The notes under the pieces are model-generated. The model had not been told where the DNA came from. It did not search any database and saw nothing but the letters and a program-made list of their open reading frames with translations. The translations under genes were made by a program, and so were the position numbers. A stretch of 64,000 nt of DNA from contig CASDVE010000006.1 of NCBI GenBank assembly GCA_949284175.1, positions 50,515-114,514 on the forward strand, read 5' to 3'. This document shows positions 16,924 through 26,024 of this stretch, one piece after another; position 1 is the first letter of the stretch, and each line of letters starts with the position of its first letter. The DNA is from an uncultured Eubacteriales bacterium (GTDB taxonomy: Bacteria > Bacillota > Clostridia > Lachnospirales > Lachnospiraceae).

Positions 16924-18606
16924 TTAAAGCCATGTACTAAATATAAATGGATTATATCCTGTTTTCTCAAGGAATTTTTTTCTAATTCCAGTGATATTTA
17001 TATAGTTATCAGGTAATAATATTCCATTTAATATATTAATATTATGCTTTGATTCTAACATATTTAGTTGTGATAATAACTGTCCAGATCCAATAATATT
17101 ATCATTAAATCCTTTTTGAATTAAATTTTTTATAGGATATTTTATTAATAATTCGTTTCCCAATGTTTTTGACTGTTCGAATGCAATTGCAATAATATTT
17201 GATGCGTAGCGTGCTGTGATGAATGGAATATTTAATAATTCAGAATTATCAAATATCATATTCATTATTTTGAAAAATTCACTATCATCAATTTTATTAA
17301 AACAGTATGATTTAGCTATTAAAGTGTTACATAATAAGGCTATTTTTTGCAGACATCTTTCAGGTCTATAAGCATAATCCAATCCTTTCTCAAAAAACGT
17401 AATGGATTCCCCTGGGAATCCTGTCATTAAATGTGCTACTCCCACATTATTTAATATATGTGACATTCCTACTAATCCAGGGACATTGTATACAGCTTTT
17501 TCTTGCAAAGAAAGAAAATCATTTATATTTATATTATCTCTATCAAAACTTCTAACTAAGCTATTATTCTTACAATATATTGCATTATCCTGCATACCAA
17601 ATTCTGAAAAAATATTATACGCTTCATCAAGTAATTCTAATTTTTGTTCATATGTAAACCCATCTAAAAAATAAGAATACCGATAAACTTGTGCTAAAAG
17701 TATTTTATTATCAAATGCTTTCGCTATATCATAAGCTTCAGAAATGTCTTTTTTTCCTCCATCATGACAAAATACATTATATAATTTTAAAATACATTGA
17801 AAAGTATATTTTAATTTAACATCCTCATCTGTGAATACTTTCTTGTTCTCAAGAGTATTTATAACATCTAACAAGTCCTTGCGTACTAATGTTTTATCTT
17901 GATATAGGAATTGAGTTCTAAGTTGAAGGATACTAGGTGCGAATAGTTTAATCAAAGAGTTTTCTGCCCAATCTTCATTATATAATATGCTTCTTTTAGT
18001 ATTAGAACAGGTGTTAAAACATTGATGTGAAAAAGCGTCTAAAAAATCATCCGGATTATCAACTCCACAGTTAATTACTTTATATATTTCAGTATCACCG
18101 TTATTACGGATCATTTTAATATTAGTATTATGAGGACAACCTGATAATAATTCTTTAGCTCTCTCAAAATTATTATCTTTTAATAATATGATTATTACTG
18201 GTCTTAGAATACTTGTTTTATGAAGTGCGACAATCTGATTTACATACTTAGGAAGAATTTCACCTTCTTGGATTATAATAGGATCTATAACATCAGGACC
18301 AGCAGCTTGATGCTCTTGAACAGTGAAAACTTTACACAAAGACGATATAATATCTATTAAACCCATTGGTGTTACTATGTTAAAGCAATTTTTAATTAAT
18401 TCAGCACTATTTGGGATTCTTTTATTGATTCCCTGAAGAATCTTAATTAAACGTCTTTTCATTACAGTATTAGTATCAATATAGTTTTCTTTTCCTTTAT
18501 AAAAACGAAAATATTCTGCACCCCTTTCGGCAACAAATCTTCGTTCTACAACGTAAATGGTAAATTCATCATTTATTTCTTTAAAAAAATTTCTTATATC
18601 TTCCAA
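16924..18606 (-). CDS. Large helical-repeat protein of unknown function
   Basis: 560 aa, starting at TTG with AAGGAAGAGG just upstream. Residues 1-200 are mixed and contain no HTH I can see; residues 210-500 are alpha-helical, with repeated pairs such as LAQVYRYSYFLDGFTYEQKLELLDEA-like and HILNNVGVAHLMTG that look like TPR-type repeats. The C-terminus is helical and ends in STWL. TPR proteins usually act as binding platforms, peptide sensors or regulators. It converges on the ATP-grasp gene, with a shared terminator and an identical upstream box, so the two are probably co-regulated and functionally linked. I cannot name the family. Confidence 0.6.
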   Translation of the reverse strand: MEDIRNFFKEINDEFTIYVVERRFVAERGAEYFRFYKGKENYIDTNTVMKRRLIKILQGINKRIPNSAELIKNCFNIVTPMGLIDIISSLCKVFTVQEHQAAGPDVIDPIIIQEGEILPKYVNQIVALHKTSILRPVIIILLKDNNFERAKELLSGCPHNTNIKMIRNNGDTEIYKVINCGVDNPDDFLDAFSHQCFNTCSNTKRSILYNEDWAENSLIKLFAPSILQLRTQFLYQDKTLVRKDLLDVINTLENKKVFTDEDVKLKYTFQCILKLYNVFCHDGGKKDISEAYDIAKAFDNKILLAQVYRYSYFLDGFTYEQKLELLDEAYNIFSEFGMQDNAIYCKNNSLVRSFDRDNININDFLSLQEKAVYNVPGLVGMSHILNNVGVAHLMTGFPGESITFFEKGLDYAYRPERCLQKIALLCNTLIAKSYCFNKIDDSEFFKIMNMIFDNSELLNIPFITARYASNIIAIAFEQSKTLGNELLIKYPIKNLIQKGFNDNIIGSGQLLSQLNMLESKHNINILNGILLPDNYINITGIRKKFLEKTGYNPFIFSTWL

Positions 18607-18656
18607 AATATCCTCTTCCTTCTATTATACAATTATATTATGTTATATTTTATAAT

Positions 18657-18676
18657 ATAGATAACTATATATTATC
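18657..18676 (-). promoter_or_regulatory. 20-bp operator-like box upstream of the 560-aa gene
   Basis: Exact reverse complement of 15785-15804. On the minus strand the box is followed by CTATATTATAAAA, a likely -10 region also present (minus two bases) after the partner box, about 50 bases before the TTG start. Confidence 0.65.
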
Positions 18677-19015
18677 CATATTATTATCGATCTGTATTCT
18701 AATTAAAAAAATATCTTCTTTCAATTACCATTTTTTCTATTTTATCATATTTTTCATCAAAATAACATGATTTTTATGGTAAATTTTAATATATATTACA
18801 AAATTAACCATCTTTTCTCTTTCTCTTATAACATTAACACCTATTATCTAATTCATATTTCAATATAGTTTCTCTTGTTATATTACCTACCTAATATTCT
18901 TTCATTGATACATTTTCCCAGCATTTATGAATATTTCCATCCGGTAGTTATCCTCCTTATCTTTTATTCATATAGTATCTATCTTCAACATATAAAAAAT
19001 TTGCTTTTTTATATC
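18677..19015. other. AT-rich gap between accessory island and glycan locus
   Basis: About 340 bases of very AT-rich sequence with stops in all frames. No gene, RNA or repeat recognised. Confidence 0.5.
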
Positions 19016-19042
19016 AAAAAGACGGACTCTTAAGAATCCGCC
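19016..19042 (-). terminator. Terminator at the end of the glycan locus
   Basis: On the minus strand GGCGGA pairs with TCCGTC (one G-U) around an inner TCTTAAGA palindrome (19021-19042), followed by five Ts, 16 bases after the stop codon at 19058. Confidence 0.85.
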
Positions 19043-19057
19043 TTTCTAACTCATTAT

Positions 19058-20860
19058 CTATTCACTTTTCTTCGCTATCTTATTCATGGAGAACCCTACT
19101 CCCATCAATATCCAAAAGATCGGTGCTACTGTAATCGTAGAGTCATTGGTAATCCCCGCAATCATATATCCAACACTAGCTAAAAATATTCCAACACCTA
19201 ACTGTGCTGCATAAGTATCAAACTTCCCTTTGATATAAATTCGAATACTCTGCACAAAGTACATAATATAGAAAACTAAGAACGCTATTACTGATAACAC
19301 ACCTGTTTGAACTCCCATTTGTAAATACATATTATGAGGCTTTGTTACGATAGAACCTTTATATCCATAATTTTCTAAACTAATATAATCATCTTGTGGG
19401 AACTCAATAGTATAAGTATCCGGACCAGAACCAATAAAAATATTTTCTTTCAACAATGGAATCGTTCTAGCCCAAATATATCCACGTCCAGAAAACATAT
19501 CTTGGTTCATCTCAAAAATTTCTGGATTGTTCACCTTATCCCATTTTCCATATGGCGTATAGAAATAATAACTAGAGTCTCCTTCTTTTGCCTCATTTGT
19601 AAAATACCATACATTCCACGTATTTTCACCAATAATTACCTCTATTCCATATTGCTCTGAAATTAAAACTGGTGTAATCGTTGTTACTGTAAAACGTTCG
19701 TCTTCAAGAAATATTTTATTCCCCTCCTGTGTCGTAGAAATTATATTTCCATCATCATCTGTTGCCCGAATGGAAAAACTTTCTCCATTTCTTGTATAAG
19801 AAATATGTAAAGGATTGCCCATATAATTAATAATAACTTCATCATCCAATGTATCAACTCTAGATACATTCGGAACTGTTTCCTGCCCCTGTATCAAAAT
19901 TTTTAATGAATTTTTTATAGTATTTGTATAAATATGTTCGATACTAACATCAAATACAAAGAATACAATTGATAAAAAAATAACCCCTGAAATTATAAAC
20001 TTCCAGTATTGTAAAATCTTCTTTCTCGCTAAAATAATGGCTAAAATTAAAATAACGGCTAGCAAAAGAAATGCTGTTTTAGATTGAGAACCTACAATGC
20101 AAATGAACATCCCAACTGTCAATACTCCATATATTATCTTACATAAAAGTCTCTTAGTAAAAAATACAAAAGACAATAAAATAGGAATTGCAATTGCTGC
20201 ATATACCCCAACATAATTTGGATTGTATAAAGTTAAATAAGTTCTATTCGCTCCAAAAGTAAATGATACATCATCTAAATTATCCCAGTAATCTTTGGAT
20301 AAAATCAATTTTTTTCCGAAATCAGTTGCAAAGAAATCATGTCCTAATAATTGTAATAAACCAAGAATACATAGAATAGTAACAGAAATTGCCCATGCTT
20401 TAACAAGAAGATCTGCTTTATTTTCTGTATCCACAATTAAATAGGCATAATACATGAAAATCAAATATCCCAATAAAACAATTCCAGATTCATATTGTTC
20501 CATAATACCATTGATACTAAAATCTCTATTATCAGAGAAAATTATGGATAAAATGACAAGGATAGCATAGATTCCAACTGGAATCAAAAATCTAGGAATC
20601 TTTTGATATTCTTTCTTTTGCATTACTTGTACACATAGAATCACTAACATAATAATAGTCATTATAACAAGCCAGACACTTTTATAATACAAAAAGAAAT
20701 CCATCGCTGTTTCTGAAAAAGAAAACCAATCATATTCCTCTAATTTGGTAGGAACTATTTTTTGATGAACAATTAACGGAATAATAGCCATCACAATTAC
20801 CAAAGGATATAAGAGTATTCTACTATTTCCCTCTTTACTTCCATTGTTCTTTGTCACCAT
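19058..20860 (-). CDS. O-antigen ligase/polymerase-like membrane protein
   Basis: 600 aa with about eleven hydrophobic segments. The diagnostic Wzy_C-type block is present (GRGYIWARTIPLL, GSGPDTYTIEFPQ, then KPHNMYLQMGVQTG). These enzymes join lipid-linked glycans, either to extend a polymer or to attach it to an acceptor. An unusually long, polar, beta-strand-rich extracytoplasmic insert of roughly 150 residues lies before the catalytic loop (about residues 320-470). The start overlaps the stop of the PglF-like gene (TAATG), so the two are coupled. A separate Wzy candidate is at 33512-34816, so this one may act as a ligase or in a second glycan pathway. Last gene of the locus, with its own terminator. 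Confidence 0.82.
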   Translation of the reverse strand: MVTKNNGSKEGNSRILLYPLVIVMAIIPLIVHQKIVPTKLEEYDWFSFSETAMDFFLYYKSVWLVIMTIIMLVILCVQVMQKKEYQKIPRFLIPVGIYAILVILSIIFSDNRDFSINGIMEQYESGIVLLGYLIFMYYAYLIVDTENKADLLVKAWAISVTILCILGLLQLLGHDFFATDFGKKLILSKDYWDNLDDVSFTFGANRTYLTLYNPNYVGVYAAIAIPILLSFVFFTKRLLCKIIYGVLTVGMFICIVGSQSKTAFLLLAVILILAIILARKKILQYWKFIISGVIFLSIVFFVFDVSIEHIYTNTIKNSLKILIQGQETVPNVSRVDTLDDEVIINYMGNPLHISYTRNGESFSIRATDDDGNIISTTQEGNKIFLEDERFTVTTITPVLISEQYGIEVIIGENTWNVWYFTNEAKEGDSSYYFYTPYGKWDKVNNPEIFEMNQDMFSGRGYIWARTIPLLKENIFIGSGPDTYTIEFPQDDYISLENYGYKGSIVTKPHNMYLQMGVQTGVLSVIAFLVFYIMYFVQSIRIYIKGKFDTYAAQLGVGIFLASVGYMIAGITNDSTITVAPIFWILMGVGFSMNKIAKKSE

Positions 20861-22725
20861 TACTCTTTTCCCTCCTTCTTTTTATAATGATAAGTTGGTA
20901 CTAATTCTTGCACAAACTCTCTTATATGCTCGGATTCATTTGTTGCTTCAGTACAAACCTCTTCTAACTTCTCAAAGAACGCATCTTCATCAAATTTAAT
21001 TGGTTGTCCAATATGTATTCTTTTATTTGCTGTTTCTTTCAATCCTTCTTCATCCATTAGTAATTCTTCATAAAGTTTTTCTCCTGGACGAAGTCCTGTA
21101 TATTTAATTTGGATATCTCGATCTGGCGTGTATCCTGACAACCGAATTAAATTTCGTGCCATATCATCAATTTTTACAGGTGAGCCCATATCTAGTACAA
21201 AAATTTCTCCACCTCTTGCATAAGCTCCTGCCTGTAATACTAAAGCTACCGCTTCTGGAATTGTCATAAAGTAGCGGATAATATCTGGATGGGTAACTGT
21301 TACAGGTCCTCCCTCTGCAATTTGTCTTTTAAATAACGGAATCACACTTCCATTACTTCCTAATACATTTCCAAAACGTACTGCAACAAACTCCGTATTC
21401 GAACGATTATTATATGCTTGAATAATCATTTCACATAAACGTTTGGAAGCTCCCATGATATTTGTAGGATTTACTGCCTTATCTGTTGAAATTTGAATAA
21501 ATCTCTTTACCCCATATCGATCGGCTGCACGAACAATTTTCAAAGTTCCATATACATTGTTCTTGATCGCTTCATTTGGACTATCTTCCATCAGAGGAAC
21601 ATGTTTATGGGCTGCTGCATGATAAATGATCTCTGGATGATACTGTTCAAAAATTAAATTCATACGCTTTGTATTACGAATAGAAGCGATTAATACAACT
21701 AAATTTAAATTAGGATAATTTCTCTTCAGCTCCATTTGAATTTCATACGCATTATTTTCATAAATATCAACAATAATCAATTTTTTTGGATTATATTTGA
21801 CAATCTGACGACATAATTCACTTCCAATGGAACCGCCACCACCAGTTATCATAACAACTTTTCCACTGACATATCCCATAACGTCATCTAAATTAGTTTC
21901 GATTGGATCTCTACCTAATAAGTCTTCAATATCCACATTTCTCAAACGGCTTACACTGACTTCTTCATTGATCAGCTGATAAACACCTGGTAAAATTTTT
22001 AACTTACAGGATGTTTCTTTACAAATATTCAATATCTCATTTGTTGCCTTCTGTGACGCTGATGGCATAGCAATAATAATATCAGTGATTCCATACTTCT
22101 CTACATTATCTAAAATAGTATTACGGTTTCCAACAATCTTGATCCCTTGAATGTATTTTCCTATCTTTAATTTATCATCATCAATGGCACATACCACTTT
22201 TCCATCTAAATAAGAACTGTTGATCATCTCACGGATCAATATGGCAGCCGCATCTCCTGCACCTATAATCATGGTACGGTGTGTTCCTTCACTATGATAT
22301 TGATTCGATATTCTTCTCAAAAATCGATAAGCAAATCGGGAACAAAGAACTAACCCAGACATAAAGATTAAGTGCAATGGAAAATAACTTCTTGGCATCA
22401 CAATATGCATCAACTTCATTCCAATATACTGCACAACTTCTGAAACCGTCGTTGCAAATATAATATTCATTAATTCATCCACACTTGCAAACTTCCACAA
22501 GCTATGGTAAAGCCGTAACCCCCAAAAGATCCCCAATGTAATGATCGTATTAATTGGAAGATACTTCAACAACTCCGAAATATATATTGAATCAATATTT
22601 CCAATACTAAAATCAAATCGAATCCATAAGGCTACAAAAGAAGATGTATTGATAATCAAAATATCTAATACAACCAGAAATAACCGTCTTACTAAAAGTT
22701 GTGTGTCTCTCACTAAAGTTTTCAT
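20860..22725 (-). CDS. PglF/FlaA1-type membrane UDP-sugar 4,6-dehydratase
   Basis: 621 aa. Four N-terminal membrane helices (about residues 10-140) are followed by a degenerate Rossmann domain and a C-terminal extended SDR domain with GGGGSIGSE for NAD binding. The active-site block reads STDKAVNPTNIMGASKR: Asp-Lys together with Met-x-x-x-Lys in place of Tyr-x-x-x-Lys, the signature of PglF-type 4,6-dehydratases (known from the Campylobacter enzyme). It should convert UDP-GlcNAc to the 4-keto-6-deoxy sugar, which the aminotransferase at 26025-27179 can aminate. GAGGATTG precedes the ATG. With the neighbouring acyltransferase and phosphoglycosyl transferase it completes a bacillosamine-like route, separated by a decayed IS630. 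Confidence 0.88.
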   Translation of the reverse strand: MKTLVRDTQLLVRRLFLVVLDILIINTSSFVALWIRFDFSIGNIDSIYISELLKYLPINTIITLGIFWGLRLYHSLWKFASVDELMNIIFATTVSEVVQYIGMKLMHIVMPRSYFPLHLIFMSGLVLCSRFAYRFLRRISNQYHSEGTHRTMIIGAGDAAAILIREMINSSYLDGKVVCAIDDDKLKIGKYIQGIKIVGNRNTILDNVEKYGITDIIIAMPSASQKATNEILNICKETSCKLKILPGVYQLINEEVSVSRLRNVDIEDLLGRDPIETNLDDVMGYVSGKVVMITGGGGSIGSELCRQIVKYNPKKLIIVDIYENNAYEIQMELKRNYPNLNLVVLIASIRNTKRMNLIFEQYHPEIIYHAAAHKHVPLMEDSPNEAIKNNVYGTLKIVRAADRYGVKRFIQISTDKAVNPTNIMGASKRLCEMIIQAYNNRSNTEFVAVRFGNVLGSNGSVIPLFKRQIAEGGPVTVTHPDIIRYFMTIPEAVALVLQAGAYARGGEIFVLDMGSPVKIDDMARNLIRLSGYTPDRDIQIKYTGLRPGEKLYEELLMDEEGLKETANKRIHIGQPIKFDEDAFFEKLEEVCTEATNESEHIREFVQELVPTYHYKKKEGKE

Positions 22726-23152
22726 TTCAATCCTCTTTTCATTCTATTATTTTTTGCTTTCATTCTCATACTTCCCCTAATTAAATGTTAGAACGAGCTC
22801 CTTCTCCTCTTTGCCACATCCTTAATCTTCAGATTTTAAGTTCTTACTTCTAGACAAACAATAAAAAATACGCTATGCGAATTTCCTACACTGTCAAATA
22901 ATGATCATGAACTAATACAAGCATCATTTTTAACTCATTAGCTTAAACAAATTAAGGATATGACAAAATTCGTCATATCCTTATGATTTTAACATATTTC
23001 TTTATTAAAGACAAATAAAAGTATTTATTATTAAATAGTAGACTAATATAACGTATCAATGATATATAGCTAAATAATGCTGGGTATTCCATACATTTCA
23101 TATTAAAATAAAAAGAAACTGTAATACTCCTTATGTCAAGACCCCAAAATAT
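22726..23152. other. Intergenic region with a strong hairpin
   Basis: No gene is seen. A perfect 12-bp inverted repeat (22953-22964 and 22972-22983; TAAGGATATGAC) with a 7-base loop could be a terminator, though the T tail is weak on both strands. The rest is the upstream region of the PglF-like gene and the left flank of the IS630 remnant. Confidence 0.5.
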
Positions 23153-24089
23153 ATGATTGAAATAACAGATGATAAATTGAAAAAATTAAAATCTGTTATA
23201 TGAAAAACAAACCTCAAAACAGTCTATAACCAGTACCAAATCATTATTGACCTTGATAAAAATTGTGTGAAAATACTCACACATAAGCAGCCTATCAAAA
23301 TTAACTGTATCTTTATGGATACGATCATAAGGTGAAACTTTTTGTCAAAAGTGAAATTAATGGTATTATTATACACAAACATAATGGGCACGCTGAGGCA
23401 CACATCACAAAATAGAATACAACCCACACCATAGGATTATCATCGGTAGATGCTTCACTTATTGAAAAAACAAGCAAAAATCGTCTTAGATGTACCTGTC
23501 ATTAAAGATACCATGAGTAAAGTTCTAAAAAAATAAATGAGAAATCACGCCAATTATTTAGAAGATGTAGAGAAACCTCTCAATACATCCAGATAATGAT
23601 AGAAAAAAAGATTCTAAGCGTGTCCATAATGGTACGTATAATATCTGATTTTCCTTAAAGTACTTGGCGTAAGTCATCATATCAACTTCCATGAGAGCCG
23701 CATAGCAATTGAATGAAAGGCTAAAATCCAGTATTTATCAGATAAAATGTGTCCAGATGCTGAAAAGAGCATTTTAAGTCATAGATAATTTACATACACT
23801 TAAACTTGCTTCATTGTATAAAGCATTTATACTCCCAGAAGCAGGACAAATTCTAAAATATCTTGAAATTCATTACAAGCCTAAACACAAGAATTGGCCG
23901 AATATGCCAGAAATAGAATTAAACATTATAGCCTATCAATGCTTATCTTGTTATATAAAGACCATTGATTTACTTAAAAGTACACTGTCTAAGTAAGAAG
24001 CTAAACATAATCAGAATGAAACTAAAATACAATGGTATTTTCAAACTGGAAATACCCAAGAAAAGTTGAGCTCTTCCTATCCTATATAA
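23153..24089 (+). pseudogene. Decayed IS630-family transposase
   Basis: The remnant begins MIEITDDKLKKLK and is broken by many stops and frameshifts. Diagnostic pieces remain in IS630 order: a VIKDTMSKVLKK segment (matching the HETVRRALKK block), PDAEKSIL, TLKLASLYKAF, PEAGQILKYLEIHYKPKH, NWPNMPEIELN and the end EAKHNQNETKIQWYFQTGN. Intact relatives have a single frame of about 350 codons with a DDE catalytic triad; here the catalytic Asp in the usual DNLNTH block is lost. The element is clearly inactive and old. It separates the PglF-like gene from the rest of the amino-sugar genes. Confidence 0.85.
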
Positions 24090-24334
24090 CGACTAGTCTA
24101 TGAAAGAATTAGTAGTTATAATAAAAATTCTTAATACAATATATTAGATATATATATATACTAATATCTACAATTTTTTGATATTTTATAAAATATTCCT
24201 AGATTATATTTTTAACTACTTTTAATTATTCATTTGCTATTTTGAAACATATTCAATTTCTTAAAGTTATTAAGAGCAATTTTAAAAAATAATATGTGAC
24301 CTACTCAAAGCTTGTCATTGGTATAACAATATTT

Positions 24335-25312
24335 CTATTTAGGCAGTTTAACCATTGCCTCTCCTTCTACAACTATTTTTTTATCTTGATTGCTTATATT
24401 TGTAATTAATCTTGCTTTTCTATTTTCAGTTATTTCTATTATCTTTATACTAATCTCTAATTTATCTCCTATAAAAACTGGCCTTACAAATTTAATATTC
24501 TGTTCTAAATAGATGGTACCCTTTCCTGGGAATTCATTTCCTAATACAGCAGATATATAGGCACCTGAAAGCATTCCATGAGCAATTCTTTTTCTAAAAA
24601 TTGTATTTTTAGCATAATTTTCATCTATATGAATAGGATTATTATCTCCTGAAGCTTTAGCAAATTCATATATATCATCTTCACTAATTGTTTTATATAT
24701 TATCTTTTTTTGTCCTACATAAAATTTATCTTTTTTCATTTCCTCATTACATTCTTGTTGAAACTTTCTTTCCAAATCAAGAAGATTCTTTTTACGCTCA
24801 GAAACTTTTCTTGCTGGAATACCAACATTAATACTCCAAGGTTCTGTACTTTTGTTAACAAGTGTCATAGAACCACAAGAACTTCCTATACGCACCGTAA
24901 CTCCTGGTAAAATAACTGATGAAGCACCTATAATAGAATGTTTTTCTATTATTACAGGAGCTGATATCACATTAGTATACTTTTCTGGTACAGTCGGATT
25001 TGTCATAGCCTCACCAGAATAATCATCAGATACTGCATAAACACTAACTCTAGATGAAATTCCTGAGAAATCTTGCATTTCAATTCCCGCATTTCCCGCA
25101 ACCAAATTAGAATATGGTGCTATATGAACATGATTTCCAATTATTATTTTTCCCATTAAAAAACAAAAATCATCTATTCGAACATTGTTTCCTATCTCCA
25201 TTTTATCAGCACCATAAATACTTACTTTCTTACTTATTAAAACATTTTTCCCCAATTTTTTAAACCCTAAATCTTCCAATTCTTCTTGTGTATAAAAACT
25301 CGAATTACTCAT
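24335..25312 (-). CDS. Fusion of left-handed beta-helix acyltransferase and MaoC-type hydratase
   Basis: 325 aa. Residues 1-180 are a left-handed beta-helix (hexapeptide) transferase: repeated I/V-G-x-x-V turns, the KHSIIGASSVILPGV block with the likely catalytic His, and the closing GIPARKV. Residues about 193-325 are a MaoC/R-hydratase hot-dog domain with the signature SGDNNPIHIDE...IAHGML (catalytic Asp and His present). The first part would acylate a sugar amine, as PglD does; the second, in known enzymes, hydrates trans-2-enoyl-CoA to (R)-3-hydroxyacyl-CoA. I infer that the fusion makes and uses 3-hydroxybutyryl-CoA. AGAGGTAA precedes the ATG. It follows the aminotransferase and PglC-like genes, so it probably acts on their amino sugar. 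Confidence 0.85.
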   Translation of the reverse strand: MSNSSFYTQEELEDLGFKKLGKNVLISKKVSIYGADKMEIGNNVRIDDFCFLMGKIIIGNHVHIAPYSNLVAGNAGIEMQDFSGISSRVSVYAVSDDYSGEAMTNPTVPEKYTNVISAPVIIEKHSIIGASSVILPGVTVRIGSSCGSMTLVNKSTEPWSINVGIPARKVSERKKNLLDLERKFQQECNEEMKKDKFYVGQKKIIYKTISEDDIYEFAKASGDNNPIHIDENYAKNTIFRKRIAHGMLSGAYISAVLGNEFPGKGTIYLEQNIKFVRPVFIGDKLEISIKIIEITENRKARLITNISNQDKKIVVEGEAMVKLPK

Positions 25313-25367
25313 ACTATTACCTCTTTTATCCTCTCTCTAAAATTTTTAACAATTTCTTTTCTAAATT

Positions 25368-26006
25368 CTATAGATTACTCCCTTTAAATTTTTCCATTGT
25401 TACACTACTTTCACTATGAATACCATCTTGTTTTAAAACTGTTTTTACAGTTTCCACTAAAATGCATATGTCTGTACGTAAAGACATATGTTGTATATAC
25501 TTCAAATCGTATTCAAATTTTTCTTCCCAACTAATAGCATTTCTACCTCTGACTTGAGCAAGCCCTGTAAGTCCTGGTCTTATATCATGTCTATGTTTTT
25601 GTCTCTTATTATATAAAGGAAGATAGTCCATCAATAGTGGTCTTGGTCCTACAAAACTCATATCTCCTTTTAAAATATTGATAAATTCCGGAAGCTCATC
25701 TAAACTTGTTGCCCTTAATAGTTTTCCAAATTTGGTTAAACGCTGTTCATCTGGAAGTAAATTTCCTTCTTCATCTCTTTTATCTATCATAGTTCTGAAC
25801 TTATATAAATAAAATGGTTTTTCATATAGTCCTGGTCGCTCCTGCTTAAAAATCACAGGACTTCCTAAAAAGATTCGTACTAGTATTGAAATGATTATTC
25901 CTACTGGAATAACAATTACCATTCCACATAAGGCAATAATAACATCCAAGGTTCTCTTACCATATTTTCTGTAAATCCAATGCCTATTCTTAATAATTTT
26001 CTTCAT
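25368..26006 (-). CDS. PglC-like monotopic phosphoglycosyl transferase
   Basis: 212 aa. One N-terminal membrane helix (about residues 20-45) precedes the bacterial sugar transferase domain with FKQERPG, YKFRTM, SLDELPEF and FVGPRPLL, followed by RPGLTGLAQV. The Asp-Glu pair in LDELPE is the catalytic dyad of the family. These enzymes start glycan assembly by moving a phosphosugar from UDP to undecaprenyl phosphate on the inner membrane face. Length matches the short PglC/PglB-type form without extra helices. It lies 18 bases after the aminotransferase, with AGGAG before the ATG, so it probably primes with the amino sugar built next door. Confidence 0.93.
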   Translation of the reverse strand: MKKIIKNRHWIYRKYGKRTLDVIIALCGMVIVIPVGIIISILVRIFLGSPVIFKQERPGLYEKPFYLYKFRTMIDKRDEEGNLLPDEQRLTKFGKLLRATSLDELPEFINILKGDMSFVGPRPLLMDYLPLYNKRQKHRHDIRPGLTGLAQVRGRNAISWEEKFEYDLKYIQHMSLRTDICILVETVKTVLKQDGIHSESSVTMEKFKGSNL

Positions 26007-26024
26007 ATAAACTCCTAGATTCTA

